From the NCBI GenBank assembly GCA_027604505.1, contig JADIIX010000059.1:62001-126000 (forward strand): a stretch of DNA of 64,000 nt, written 5' to 3'. Position numbers and translations under genes: made by a program. Positions 1 through 12,047 of the stretch are shown piece after piece. The notes under the pieces were generated by a model. The model was not told the origin of the DNA. It worked only from the letters and a program-made list of their open reading frames with translations, and ran no database searches. The DNA comes from Gonapodya sp. JEL0774 (Eukaryota; Monoblepharomycota; Monoblepharidomycetes; Monoblepharidales; Gonapodyaceae). Each line of letters starts with the position of its first letter. Positions within the stretch are counted from its first letter, which is position 1.

Positions 1-65
1 CACCCACCTACGTGTCGGCCCCTTTGCCCTGCTCACATTCGCGACATCACCAGATTTGTCCGCTA

Positions 66-3000
66 ATGCTCCGCAACGCCGCGCTCCGTCTCGCGGCCGC
101 GCGAACATTTACCCATCCTTCATTGTCCCGCCGAGTGACACCGCTAGCTCTTGTCTCGATCCAGGATCATGGCCTGCGACTGGCGACGACACTGCGTGTA
201 CGGCGAGGACGGCGACACGGGACCTCGTTGACCGAAGATTCCGCTGAGAGCGATACACTGCTTGCGATCGAGGCGATCATTGAACCGCAGGAGCAAGTTG
301 GGGTTTCATCACCGTCTTCACCATTCTCGCATCCAGACACCGAGCTCCCTACAGAATACCCCATACCCCTCTCTACCAAAACCGCTTCCGTTCTTTCGAA
401 TAAGCTCGGTATAAAGACTCTGTTTCCCGTCCAGATTGAAAGTTTCGGACCGATTGTGGAAGGAAAAGATGTTATTGCTCGAGCAAGTGCGTTGTCAGGT
501 TAATTCTTCACTCGGGTTCCCATTTCATGCCTCTAACACGTTTTCCTTTTCGTCTTACTCTCTCTTCTCGAAACAGAAACCGGCACCGGCAAAACACTCT
601 CGTTTGTCGTTCCCATTGTCGAGCGACTCATTCGGAAGGATGCGGAACGGGATAATGGGGCAGAACTTGAGGAACACTCGGAAATGCACAGAAGACACCA
701 TGTCCGCCATCAAGGACCTAGAGTACTTGTCTTAGCGCCGACGAGGTGTGTACCAAGTGTGTTTTATCAGAATCACGGAGGCAACGCGGAACACAACAAT
801 GTATCTGAGAAAGGAAGACGGCACAACCCCGTCACGAAATTCAATACCGTTTCTTGCTATACTGCTTGATTAAGTGGTTGCTCGACGCGAGAGCTTTTTT
901 CTCGTCACACCACCTACATGCTATCGGCTCCCTGTCTGATTTGGTCAACCCCTTCGCACACCCCACTCCTTGCCCTTCTCCTACGCAATCCTCACAGAGA
1001 GCTTGCTCGCCAAGTCGCCCGTGTCTTTGTCGATGTTACCGACTCGGATGTGCTCCTTGGCGACGGCGACACCTCGTCATGGGAGATGGTCAACTTTGGC
1101 TTTGGCGGCCGGCGCAACAAAAACAGAAGACCGGAGGAAACAAGGATGAGGGAAGATGGTTCATGTTATAAGACCTTGCTAGTATCGGGTGGTAAGCCGT
1201 TTGGTGGCCAGCGTGAGTTGGGGAGTGAAGGGTTTGCCGTGTGGTTTGGGTGGCCGTCAACATGAGGAGATGGAATTTCCGGCACAGAGCTGCATCAGTC
1301 AGCTGTGTGTCAATTCACACGAGATGAAAGTTCTTGGCAGACGTTACGTTGAGCGGACGTTTCAAGAGCGGGGATCGTGAATATGAGGCGTTTTGGGACA
1401 CATTGGTCTGGAATCAGTTGGTTCTGTGCTACAGTCTCCCTTTCATTCTATCATGTTGCACAATGAACTATATCTCCTCTCTTTAAATTCCCCCAACCCG
1501 TCTCCCCTCCCAACCACCCTGGCCCAAACCCTTTCCCCCCGAACACAAACACGCAAATACACGCTGCATCCCACCTTTGACTCCAGTCATGGCTCTCGAA
1601 CATCGACATCCTCCCGAAATCGTTGTCGGCACACCAGGGCGAGTACTGGACTTGATCAGAAGGGAAGCCCTCCGATTGGGAGATGTGGAGACATTTGTGC
1701 TTGATGAGGCAGACTATATGCTGGATATTGGGTGGGTTGTGGGGAATGGAACCATTGTGCGGTGAACCCCGCCCGCCTGCTTGTATTTACAAATCCCCGA
1801 CCAACCATCCCACCCACAGCTTCGCCGCCGAAATCGAGTCCATCTTTTCCAGCATCTCCGATCACCGCAGAAGGCACCCCTCCCACTCCAAAACCGCCAC
1901 CACCTCCGTCACGCAAACCCTCCTCTTCTCCGCCACCATGCCCTCGTGGATCACCAAGATCGCCTCGACGTACCTCCGACCCCCGTCTGCGGGCATGTGT
2001 GCCGTGCTGGACGTCACGCCCGACGGCGTGCGGTTCGCTGACAGCCTTGCCATCCTGCAGCGGGAGGATCGCGAGCACAAGGGGTCCCGGACGGCCGAGG
2101 GCATCTCTCACGTTGCGGCCGCGGTGCCTCACGTCGTCGGCGTGGAGGCGGGCCTGAACGGCGGGCGGTATGGAGAGCGGGCCGTGGACATGCTCGGAGT
2201 GAACCAGAGCGAGTGGATCAGGCGGGTGGTTGCGTGTGTGCCGTGGGCCGTGGAAAAGTACGGCCGCGGCACCTCGTCGGAGACACAGTCCTCCACGGAC
2301 CCGTCCGAGTCCCGCACCATTATTTTTACCGAACGCAAGACCTACGTGGACGCTGTGGTCGATTCTCTGTGGAGTTACTACAACAAGCAGCGGTCCGCAA
2401 GGTCCCGCGGCGGCCCCCCCCGCATTGTCGTAGCCGGGTTGCACGGGGACGTGAGGCAGGGTAAGCGGGACGAGATTATGAAAGCGTTTAGGGAAGGAAA
2501 GGTGAACGTGCTGGTGGCGACGGATGTAGCGGCACGGTGAGTAAGGGGACAGCCAGGAGGAGAACGTGGGATCTGAGGCGTTTTTGGTGTTTTCATCGGT
2601 GATGTTTGTCGGTGTGCACATATGCGGCCCCGGTTCTCCCGTTTTCGCGTTTGGAGCTCTCGTTGTGGGTTGTACATGGTACGGGGAGTGTGATTTAGGT
2701 GTGGCGTGTGTATGATGTCGAGCAGAGCCACTGACCCATCGTGCTCCTGTGGATCTTGTCTTTCCCTTTGGTTGTTTGTATATATCACCCATCTATCGAA
2801 ACTCTCTCGCTCTCCCACTGAAACCTATTTATCTACCGAAACATGCGCCAACCCACCAACCCCCCTCACCCCCCTTCACTCCTTTGTGCCCAAACACCCC
2901 CACCCCTCCCACAGCGGCCTGGACATCCCCTCGACCCACCTCGTCCTTCACACGCACCCTCCCAGCAATGCGGACTCCTTTGTCCACCGATCTGGCCGTA

Positions 3001-4670
3001 CTGCGCGAGCGCAGTCCACGGGGACGAGCGTGGTGTTTTACGAGCCCGGCGAGGAACGACACGGACTGCGTCGGGGGCCTCAAGCCACGAATGTCGCGGA
3101 GTGGGCGGTGGAGAGGTTGGAGAAGGAGGCTGGGGTGATTTTCGAGCGGAGGGTTGCGGGGTTCTCGGGAGCGGAGGAGGACGGAGCGGGACAAGCCGTG
3201 GACGGTGGTGATGTGAGCGTGCTGACGGGAAAGCCTGGGATGGCTGTGGTTGGTGTGGTGGGAGTGGAGGAAGGCAGGATGAGGATGGCGGTGGTGGAGG
3301 ACAGAGGGTTTCTCAAGCGGTTGGTGGAGGAGATTGGAAAGAAGGAGGGAGGGGCAGGGAAGAAAGCCGGACGGGCAGGGACAGTGCAGGGGCAGGCGGG
3401 CACCGGCGCGGACAATGGTGTGTGGGCGGCCACGGAGAGTGCTGCTTCGGGGAGCCAAGGGAAGGACGAAATGAAGGCTTATGCTGTCGTAGAGGCTGTG
3501 GATACGTCGTTGAGAGGGGTGGTTGTGGTTGAGGTGGGTTCCTTGTGGGGGCGCGTTGCTATCATTGCGCTTTTGTGGGGTGTGGTGTTGTATGGTGAGC
3601 GAGGCTAACGAGATGCGGCCCTTCGCGACGGACTTGCCACCGCTTTAGCCGACCACAAGCGACTCAGCCACACAAGAACCCAAGACGCCATCCGGCACGA
3701 GCACACCCACCAAGACGAGAACAAACACACGCAGAGGCACCCCAGGCGCCCTGTTTGACGTGCCCGTGGAGCATGTGGACGCCTTTTTGCGTGTTGCGCG
3801 GGATGTGTTGTCCTCGGTCTCGGCCGGGCCACGCGGCGCGAGAGAAGAAGAGAACGTCGAGGTGGTGGTGAAGCGGATGGAGGACAACGTGGTGCCCAGA
3901 ACGTGGCGTGTGGTGCATCGGATGGGGTCCGAGAGTCGGTCTGGAGGGTGGGCGAGGTCTGGAACGAGGTCGGGGTCAGGCGGGGGGTACGGGTACGGGA
4001 GGGTGCAGAGGTTTGGGGGCGGATACGGGGGTGGCGGTGGTGGGTTTGGGAACAGTAGAGGGGATCGGAACGGGTTTTCGGGCGGCAGAGGCGGGTTTGG
4101 GGACAGCAGAGGGGATCGGGGCGGGTTTGGGGACAGCAGAGGGGATCGAGGGGGGTTTGGTGACAGCAGAGGGGATCGGGGGGGATTTGGCGGCAGTAGA
4201 GGCAGTGGGGATAGTAGGGGAGGTGGGCATTTTTTGTTTTTTTATATTTCTTCTTGGTTTGCGTGTCGGAACGAGAGGTGACGTTTTTTATTTCACATTT
4301 TTTCACACAACCAACGGACGCACCACTACGATGCAACGCACGGGTGTTCCTTGCCACCACGAACGACACTTGGTATCCCACCACGACGAACGACACCTGC
4401 GATGCCACCACCACGAACGACACTCGCGATCCAACCACGACGAACGACACTTGCGAACGCACCCACCAACCACCAACCGCCACCCACCAACCCACCAAAC
4501 ACCACCACGCACACAACCATCGACCACGACCGACCTCCACTGCTGTACCACAACCCCAATTTCCCCCTTTTCCCTCCCTGTCCCTGGACCTATGTTCGCT
4601 CGTAGGATCCGGCGGCGGGTACGGGAGCCGGCCTGATCGAGGGCGAGGAGTAGGGAGTGGGCGATGGTAG
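66..4670 (+). CDS. DEAD-box ATP-dependent RNA helicase, mitochondrial-type N-terminus, RGG tail
   Basis: Unwinds or remodels RNA using ATP. Exons read as 66-486, 577-745, 998-1191, 1587-1731, 1820-2536, 2915-about 3518, about 3649-4222 and 4606-4670. Visible motifs in order are the Q-motif region (FPVQ), motif I (TGTGKT), Ia (APTRELA), GG (LLVSGG), Ib (TPGR), II (LDEAD), III (SAT), IV (TIIF), V (ATDVAARGLD) and VI (HRSGRTAR). The N-terminus is Arg/Ala-rich with no acids, like a mitochondrial presequence; an upstream in-frame ATG at 12 is also possible. After the core come a weakly conserved segment and a Gly/Arg/Asp/Ser repeat tail that continues across the last intron into a final Gly/Arg-rich exon. 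An RGG tail on an MSS116-like helicase also occurs in nucleolar GUCT-type helicases, so localisation is open. Core motifs are certain; the junction near 3518/3649 is the weakest. Confidence 0.9.
4045..4200 (+). repeat. 27-bp coding tandem repeat (GFGDSRGDR units)
   Basis: About five imperfect 27-bp units encode Gly-Phe-Gly-Asp-Ser-Arg-Gly-Asp-Arg in the RGG-like tail of the helicase. Units keep the reading frame and differ mainly at third positions and at one Asn/Asp position. RGG tracts of this kind bind RNA. Confidence 0.85.
4346..4470 (+). repeat. Minisatellite in the last helicase intron
   Basis: A run of imperfect units of about 27-30 bp sharing the core ACGAACGACAC with CCACCACGA spacers lies inside the intron 4223-4605. 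It is followed by a C/A-rich stretch up to the acceptor. It has no coding sense in the helicase frame. Confidence 0.7.
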
Positions 4671-5340
4671 TCGGGTTGGGGAGCGGGGCAGTTGGGGAGT
4701 GGTGGAGTGGGGGGGCAGTGCTGCTAGATGTAGGGGGAAGGTGGAGTGGGGGGGGAGTGCTGCTAGAGGTCCCCAGGGGCAAGTGAGGTTAGAGGTAGAG
4801 GAGCGTAATTTAGAGAGGGTACCCAGTGGGGGGGGGGGGAGGGGCGTTGCACCAACGTCTTGATGTAAATTGTTTTGCATTCAGCGGCCAACATTGATGG
4901 GCACGAGCCAGGGAAGCGGACTCACTCGAGAGTGGAGGGAAACAGAATGGGGGGTGTGGGGAAGCAGGCACGTGAAGGTGGGGGATGGCCCGTGCGTGTG
5001 ACCACGGGTTTAGCCAATGAAATGAGAAGACCATACAAGAAACAGGTGGCAGAGCAAGATCAGCCAATGAGGGAGAAGCAGACTGTGGCACGGTGACCGC
5101 GGCCACATCCTGGACAGGCACAGAAAGATGGAGACGCCAGCGACATAAGATGGAGACACCCACACACTCACACTCCCACTCCTCTCACGTGTCACACAAC
5201 TGCGCACTCTCCCGACTGCGCACCCAACACCACCTGCACCCTGCACTCCCTGCTCTCCCAATCTGCCACCTCCTGTCCTGTCGTCCTTCCGTCCTCCACT
5301 CAATCTCCTTCTGCCACCCCCCCCCACCCCCATTGAACCC
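4671..5340. other. Intergenic region upstream of the MTHFR gene
   Basis: No gene seen. It starts G-rich, with a repeated GGTGGAGTGGGGGGG element near 4700-4760 and a G run near 4830. It ends with a C/A-rich, pyrimidine-biased tract (CACACACTCACACTC near 5160) just before the MTHFR start codon, as expected for a promoter and 5' leader. Confidence 0.5.
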
Positions 5341-8300
5341 ATGAAAATCTGCAAGAAGCTCGAAAAGGCTGCAAAGGACGACAGATGCTTCTGGTGCGTC
5401 CCCCTTTCTTATCTCTCCCGTCACCACCCTGTCGTCCCTTTGTTCGCCCCGCCGGGTAATGACGGCGGACGGCCGGTCAACTCCCCAATCGCGAGAGATT
5501 CCCCTCGCCCCAAATCCAGAACTCTTTCCCACCGAGGGCCCTTGAACGAGCCAGAATCTCAGAGTGTGTCGTTTCGGTGGTTTCCCACACACTCTGAGTC
5601 CCCTCTCCTTTCATCCCCAATGTTGCCCTTCCCCCTTCACTTTCTTTTCATGTGTATTTTATTTGGTTATTTTTATTTGGTTTGCGCATTTCGTCTTTTG
5701 GTCGTTTGGTGATGCCACGGTGTTACAACTTGCGTTGTCAAGTCCATTCATTCATTCGCTCACCAAATCACCCTCTACTCTACCGCCCCCAGGTCCTTCG
5801 AATACTTCCCCCCCAAAACCCCGCAGGGCGTCATCAACCTCTACGACCGTCTCGAACGCATGTACCAGCTCGGTCCCGAGTTCATCGACGTCACATGGGG
5901 GGCAGGCGGAAGTACCTCGGACGTCACCATGGAGATTTGTTCCACAGCTCAGGCTGTCTACGGCCTCGAGTGTTGTATGCACTTGACCTGTACCAATATG
6001 GCCAGGGATAAGGTCGATGAGGCGTTGAAGGTACGTGTCGCGCGCGAGCGTCTGTCCCGACCGGAGGCGAATTATATCGCTCGCCGAAGGCGAATTACGC
6101 CGAATTACCCGTCTCGCCGGAGGCGAATTATCCTTCTTGCCGAATGCGTCAGCGAGATGGTCCATTCACACACGAATGAGCCTTGGATTGTTCGTCACTT
6201 TGTGACCCAATGACCACATCACCCTTTCCACCCCCCCCAGGCCGCCAAACTCGCCGGCATCCAAAACATCCTCGCCCTTCGCGGTGACCCTCCTCGCGGG
6301 CAGCTCGAATGGACGACGGTGGACAGCGGCTTTTCGCACGCCATCGACCTGGTCAAGTACATTCGTGCACGGTACGGGGACTACTTTTGCATCGGCGTTG
6401 CGGGGTACCCCGAAGGCCACATTGACAATCCCGACAAGGACGCCGACTTCGCCAACTTCGTGGCCAAGTGCAACGCCGGTGCGGATTACATCGTCACCCA
6501 GCTGTTTTACGACACGCACAACTTCGTGGCCTGGGAACGCCGCGTGCGAGCCGCCGGGGTCACCATCCCAATCTTGCCCGGCATCATGCCCATCCAGTCC
6601 TACGCCGGGTTCGCCCGCATGACCTCGCTGTGCAAAACCCTGGTCCCCGCGCACGTCCACGAGGCCCTCGAGCCCATCAAGGAGGATGACGCGGCCGTGA
6701 AGGAGTACGGGGTCAAGCTGGCCGTGGACATGTGCAACGAGTTGAAAGCGCAGGGGTTCAGGGGGTTCCATTTTTACACGTTGAATTTGGAAAAGAGCGT
6801 CAGGTTGATCCTCGAGGGGCTGGGGTTCGTGGCGCCCGTCGAGGTGGCTAAGCCCTTGCCCTGGAATCCGGTGGGTGGATGGGCTAGATGGGGGAGAGGG
6901 GGTTTGGATGGGTGGGGGTGTCGCGGGGTTGTGGCGGTGGAGTGTGAGGACATTGGGGTTCATGGACCCGGAAGCTTGATACGGCACGTCCGAGTGTTTG
7001 CGCACGGTCAGAAATCGGTTTGCCCCCGCCCACACACACACACACACACGGAACGTCACCCTGAGCGGGAGTCGCGAATACGGGACAATTTAGGCGTTTG
7101 GTCGGGTCACTTTGAGTTGGTTTGCATCCCCCCCGACCCCGCTGCGCGACTGCACGACTGTGCGACTGTGTGAACTCGTGACTCGAAGACACGGTTGTCG
7201 GCTCGAAACGCGAAACCCGAATCTCACCACCCCTTGTCCCACCTCCCACCTCCCACCTCCCCAAGTCCCTCGCCGAAAAGCGCAAAGACGAGACCGTTCG
7301 GCCCATCTTTTGGAAGAACCGCACGCGTTCCTACATTCTCCGCACCGAGTCGTGGGACGATTTCCCAAACGGAAGGTGGGGGGACTCGAGGTCGCCGGCC
7401 TATGGGAATTTGGACGGGTACGGGGTGTCGTTGAAGTATACGGTGGGTAAAGGGGGGGGGTGGGTGGTCGTTGGTGCCGTTTGCAAGGGCTTTGTGAATC
7501 CGACCACATGTACCTCCCACTCACTACTCGTGCCACTCCACCGCCCCTCCCTTAGAAAAAAGAAGCCCTCGAGATGTGGAAAGAGCCCACCAAAATCTCC
7601 GACATCTGCGCCCTCTTCGCCAAGTACGTCTCGAACCAACTGCCAGCCCTGCCCTGGTCCGACGCCCCCCTGGCTCACGAGTCGGACGCCATCCGGGACA
7701 AGCTTGCCCAAGTGAACCACCAGGGGTTCCTCACCATCAACTCGCAGCCCGCCGTCGACGGCGTCAGGAGCGACGACCCCATGTTTGGCTGGGGCCCCCG
7801 AAACGGCTACGTGTACCAAAAGGCATACCTCGAGTTCTTTGTGTGTCCTAATGTGCTCGACGAGCTCATTAAGAAGATGAAGGCCGTGGATGGGATCACG
7901 TATTATGCGGTGAACAAGGATGTGAGTTGGAATGAGAGAAGGTGGGGGGTATGCGAGTTGGTGTTGAGGAATGGGTTCGAGCTTGGGGTATAGTGTTTGT
8001 GTGTTGGTTTGGGTAGTGTACAAGATACCGTCCGCTGTTAAGCGAGTAAGGGTTGTGTCAAACTACTCATCCTGCCTGTACTTGTTCTTCCCTCGCGACT
8101 CCACCTCTCCATTCTGCCCACCCCCCCCACCCCCCCCACCGACCCCCTCCACCTATACACAAAAACTTTATTCTCCCAGGGTGACCTGCGTACCAACACC
8201 TTGTCCGAAGGCGCCAACGCTGTCACCTGGGGAGTTTTCCCCGGCCGGGAAGTCCTCCAACCGACCATTGTCGAGTCGCAGTCCTTCTTGGCCTGGAAGG

Positions 8301-8479
8301 ACGAGGCCTACGACCTGTGGTGCAAGTGGCGGGACATTTACCCCAAGGGTGGGGAATCCCAGCGGGTGATCCAGACGGTCTACGATACCTGGTTTTTGGT
8401 CAACATCGTGGACAACGATTACAAGCGCAAGGACGGCATCTTTGAGCTGTTGGGAGGGCTGCAGTGTGCGGACTCGTAG
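5341..8479 (+). CDS. MTHFR: Methylenetetrahydrofolate reductase
   Basis: Reduces 5,10-methylene-tetrahydrofolate to 5-methyl-tetrahydrofolate for methionine synthesis in the cytosol. Six exons (5341-5393, 5793-6030, 6241-6870, 7266-7442, 7556-7921, 8180-8479) join in frame to about 587 residues, near the usual eukaryotic length. The N-terminal FAD-binding TIM barrel shows [16 protein letters not shown], the LTCTN strand, LALRGDPP and the GVAGYPEGH segment. The eukaryote-specific C-terminal regulatory domain follows, with [31 protein letters not shown] and a WGVFPGREV block. Fungi usually carry two isoforms (MET12 and MET13 in yeast) and I cannot say which this is. The first exon is short; the ATG at 5341 is chosen because it joins the conserved barrel start in frame. 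Confidence 0.96.
6060..6146 (+). repeat. Short direct repeats in MTHFR intron 2
   Basis: Three to four copies of a GGCGAATTAY core separated by CGCCGRAGGC or CGTCTCGCC fill the middle of the intron 6031-6240. The arrangement looks like a short minisatellite. No function is inferred. Confidence 0.6.
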
Positions 8480-9026
8480 AGTTGGTTGTAGGATGGTGGG
8501 ACGAGTCCCGGGATTCATTCGTATTCGGGGAGGAGAGAGGTGGAGATCCCTCGTGTACAAAATCATCTTGTGTTTTTGCGTTTGTGTGTGCATGAGGTTG
8601 TTGGTGGTTGGTGGCTCGAGAACTCTGGCTTTTGCACGTGTCTGCATGATACACTTGTCCTGCAGGTACTACTCTCCTCCCTCCCTACGCGGATAGGACG
8701 TAGAAAAATGCATTTTACTGCCCCCCTTTATCCGAGCGAATGTTTTGGGACGTGTGCACCTTCTGCGAGTCGTGGGAGGATGATCGCGTGTTGTTTTTAT
8801 TAAAATATATCACAAAGATCGAAAGCAATCGTCTGACTTTCGAAATGCCAAAAAGCAATGTGTTACAATATTTATGTATATGTAGGTTTGCAGTAATTTC
8901 AGGTTGTAGAGATATGGTTATCGAGATTTGACTGATGATGGTTTCGTGGACCCAAACACTCCTGCTGTACAGACACACACACGAAGCAACGAGCACGAGC
9001 CACGAGGCACACAACAACATCGCAGT
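8480..9026. other. Convergent intergenic region between the MTHFR and kinase genes
   Basis: The 3' ends of the MTHFR gene (+) and the kinase gene (-) face each other here. The right part, about 8790-8930, is AT-rich, with ATTAAAATATAT-type stretches suitable for 3' end formation. No coding region seen. Confidence 0.5.
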
Positions 9027-11695
9027 TCAGATGGGTTGACTCGCAAACTCCTGACTTTGGTAGTCCTCCTCCTTGAGTGTTGTCGGCCGTTTCACCCGGG
9101 TTGGATTCCTCCGTCCTGGTTGTGGACCGCCTCCGCCCGGTGTCCGCCTCTGTCGCAGTTCCCGACCGAGTCGTACACCGTTGTTGAACACGCGGTCATG
9201 GATCGTATCGGACCCGTTTTCATCATCCGAGATCGCGTACTCAGAGTCTGAGTCCGACGACAGGGACCGCTTGCGGGCTAGGGTGTTGTTGGGTGCATTG
9301 CGGAGAGGGGACGGGGAGTAGGGTGCGGGTTGGCCTTGGTGGGGGTTCACTTGGGTGGGGGTGATGCTCCGAGGTGCTAATATTGCTGCACCAAGGGGAG
9401 ATCTAGGAGCGGGTGTTCTGGCGACGAAGGACTCTTGATGGTGGTAGTATGGTAGTCGCTTGGGCAAAGGAGGTGTACCTCTTGGAATGTCATCATCCGC
9501 TATTGCACAAAACGTGGTCATCACCAAGGTCTTGTGGTTCTTGCGGTTCCGGACGCACAATCATACTCACAGGTGGGACCTGTACTGTCGTCCACATCCA
9601 TATCGGTGTCGTCCGACTTGCACCTGAAGCTGAGATCGTCACCGATGCTCTCCCGCACATCCGTGCCACCGTCCACGACTTGATCGGGTTGGGAATAATA
9701 GTCGACTCCGAGCGAGTCGTTGAACTGCGGAGGGGACTCTCCCCAGAAACAGTGAGGAGGAGCAGCTCCTGGAGGGAACTCTTGGCTGCCTCGAGCAGGC
9801 TGGAACGGCGAGTGTCGATACGGTGACAGTCCATGCGGCATGAGTGGCTGTTGTTGAGTAGGGGTGAAGGACCGATCCGATGGGTTGCCAACTAGCGGAG
9901 TTGCCGGAGACACCAACGCTGGCGTTCCCCACGGTGGGGTGTAACCGGCCTCTGACCCCGGAGACGTGGCAGAAGGTGGTGATGCTACAGCAGGAGATGG
10001 GACTGGCTGGATGGGATTGGCAGGAGGGGCGCGAATGGGGGAGCGGGATGAGGGTCCCATGATGGCATATGAGGAGTCCGAGGACGAGGAATAAGTGTCT
10101 GAAGACAACCAGGCAACGAATAAATAAGAGAGTGAGCAAAAGTACACAAATGAGGAACAGGATGTTGCAAGGAAGTAAAATCATTCATCACTGACCTTGC
10201 GTCCCTATGACGGGCTCCATGTGCTCCGCACTTGGTGGCGCCCACCGAGAAATAGGTACAACGAGTTTATTATTGCAACATTCGCAACCGAAACCAAAAC
10301 AGAAAGAAAGTCGATCCTTCGACTCACGCCAACACTGCAATGATATTTGCAACTTCGTCCATTTTTGGCCGTGCGTGGGGATCCTTCACCGAGCAGCGCA
10401 GTAGGATGTCCCTCAAGGGCTTGGGCATTTCAGTGCAGTTGACGAGGAATTTACGCTCACAGGCAGTAATAGCACCATGAAGATCGTATCCTTCAACCAG
10501 ATGGGAGTAGGGGGAGTCCGACGTGTAAATTTCGTAGGCAGTAAGAGCAAAGGAGTACACATCCATTTCTTTGGTAACTCGCAAATGCCGGTTCATGACA
10601 CGCTCAGGGGCCATATACCTTCACCATTACGCATCACCAGGTAAACAACATGCAAGGGATCCACGAAATCTTTATGTGCGACCACGTACCGGTCTGTTCC
10701 AGGACGAACCCCGCCGGTGGAGGGACGATCAGGGAGAGTGAAGCGAGACGCACCAAAGTCTGAGATGACGGCTTCCCCACCACCATTCACCAAGATGCTA
10801 TGTTGATTAAATGAAGTGATAGTGACCTTGTTAGACCAAAGCAGCTTGATCAACGAATTGTCCCGCCGGGCGCCACGAACGAAATCCGTATTGGCACAAT
10901 ACATCGACAACCACAGTTCGCATTTTTTCGCTCCTTCGAGATTCCTCACTCTACATTCTCCAAGCCAATAGACACTTACTTGAGTGGTTTCAAATCTGAG
11001 TGAATGAAGTCTTCCGAGTGAAGATAGTGGAGACCCGCAGCAACATTATATATCTACGCAGTTCACCGGTACGAGTGATTGGGGTTTTCCAATTCAGGCA
11101 GGAAAGCAAGAATCGGATGGTATGGAGTACCAAGCGAGATAGGCCACTCACAAGGGTCATCCTGTTTACAGCAGCATTCTGCTTGAGATACCTCCTCACA
11201 TTTCCATTTATCATGAGTGGTGATACCATGAATCGTGCTGTGTCATCCTGAGCAACCCCGAGCAGCGGAAGAATATTTGGGTGGTTGAGATGGGACCACT
11301 TGAGAACCTCACGCTCGAACGCCTTGAGCGTTGAATGGTACATGGTTCAGACACAATCATAGAAGATATGACGATTTTTCACATGAATTAGCAGGAAAAG
11401 GGGCAGGTGTTTGTGTGTGACTGATGTGCGGAACCTCCCAACTTCCAAACAACGTTACACTCACATCTGCAACTTTCGCCCTAGAAGTTGAGGTCTCAAG
11501 CTTTTTGATCGCAACTCTCGCGTGCATCCAACTCCCGGCGAACACAGACCCGAAGCCCCCTTGGCCCAGAAGCGTGTCGGATACAATGAGGTCCCCCATT
11601 CGAATGCTCCGAATTCTGGGGGCCTGTGCGTCCAGGGTCGACAAAAAGGACTCCCCAGGAGCAGCTCCGCGCTGACGAGGAGCTCCTGCAAGCAT
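9027..11695 (-). CDS. TKL-like non-RD protein kinase 1 with disordered, SH3-ligand-containing tail
   Basis: Predicted soluble Ser/Thr-type kinase read through about eight exons. Visible features are the P-loop GQGGFGSVFAG, catalytic lysine VAIKKL, the helix-C segment FEREVLKWSHLNHPNILPLLG, the catalytic loop IHSDLKPLN, DFG, a YMAPERV activation-loop end and a VYSFALTAYEIYT F-helix region. The catalytic-loop Asn is completed only by splicing (CTCAA joined to CATC, acceptor ACATAG). HRD reads HSD, so this is a non-RD kinase with catalytic Asp retained. The C-terminus, about 300 residues, is Pro/Ser/acidic and low complexity, and contains PPLPKR (9456-9473). The start at 11695 is the first ATG in frame before the P-loop; a better 5' exon could exist upstream. 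It is paralogous to the next kinase, with the same intron inside the catalytic loop. There is no signal peptide or membrane helix. Confidence 0.88.
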
Positions 11696-12047
11696 TGTTA
11701 CAGCTTCTTAGAGAAACGGTCGACGGAGTGCTGGAAGGATCGGATGCTGCGCCACCGCGAGCTCCTGGCCCGTGCGGGTCCTCCAAACATCTGTGCGTCC
11801 ATTCTGTACACGATTCATCTCCCTGGAGACAACAGAGAGCATATAGAGAATACATAATACACAATACAAAAAAGGTTTATAGAGTAGAATGGCAAATTAG
11901 TATCCGGCAATCCGCCAAAGCCCGCACATCTTGTCCCATCAGCACTCTGTGAGATGCAATAGACATGATAATGAAATTAATGCTGACAGGGTTGCGGACA
12001 CGTGATCCTAGTTGAAGTGCGGCGAGCATTGAAATCGTCCGTAGTCT
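11696..12047. other. Spacer between the tandem kinase genes
   Basis: This should hold the promoter of kinase 1 and the 3' end of kinase 2. A short minus-strand open stretch near 11700-11800 starts with an ATG and is rich in Arg/Ser, and might be a 5' exon of kinase 1, but no convincing splice path was found. The part 11850-11970 is AT-rich. Confidence 0.4.

Noticed and set aside
1656-2792. Long minus-strand open frame (378 codons) opposite the helicase
   Set aside because: It is antisense to the GC-rich helicase exons with their conserved motifs, and its Arg/His/Pro-rich translation resembles no family.
7030-7050. CA dinucleotide run in an MTHFR intron as a regulatory element
   Set aside because: Too short and common; just a simple-sequence run.
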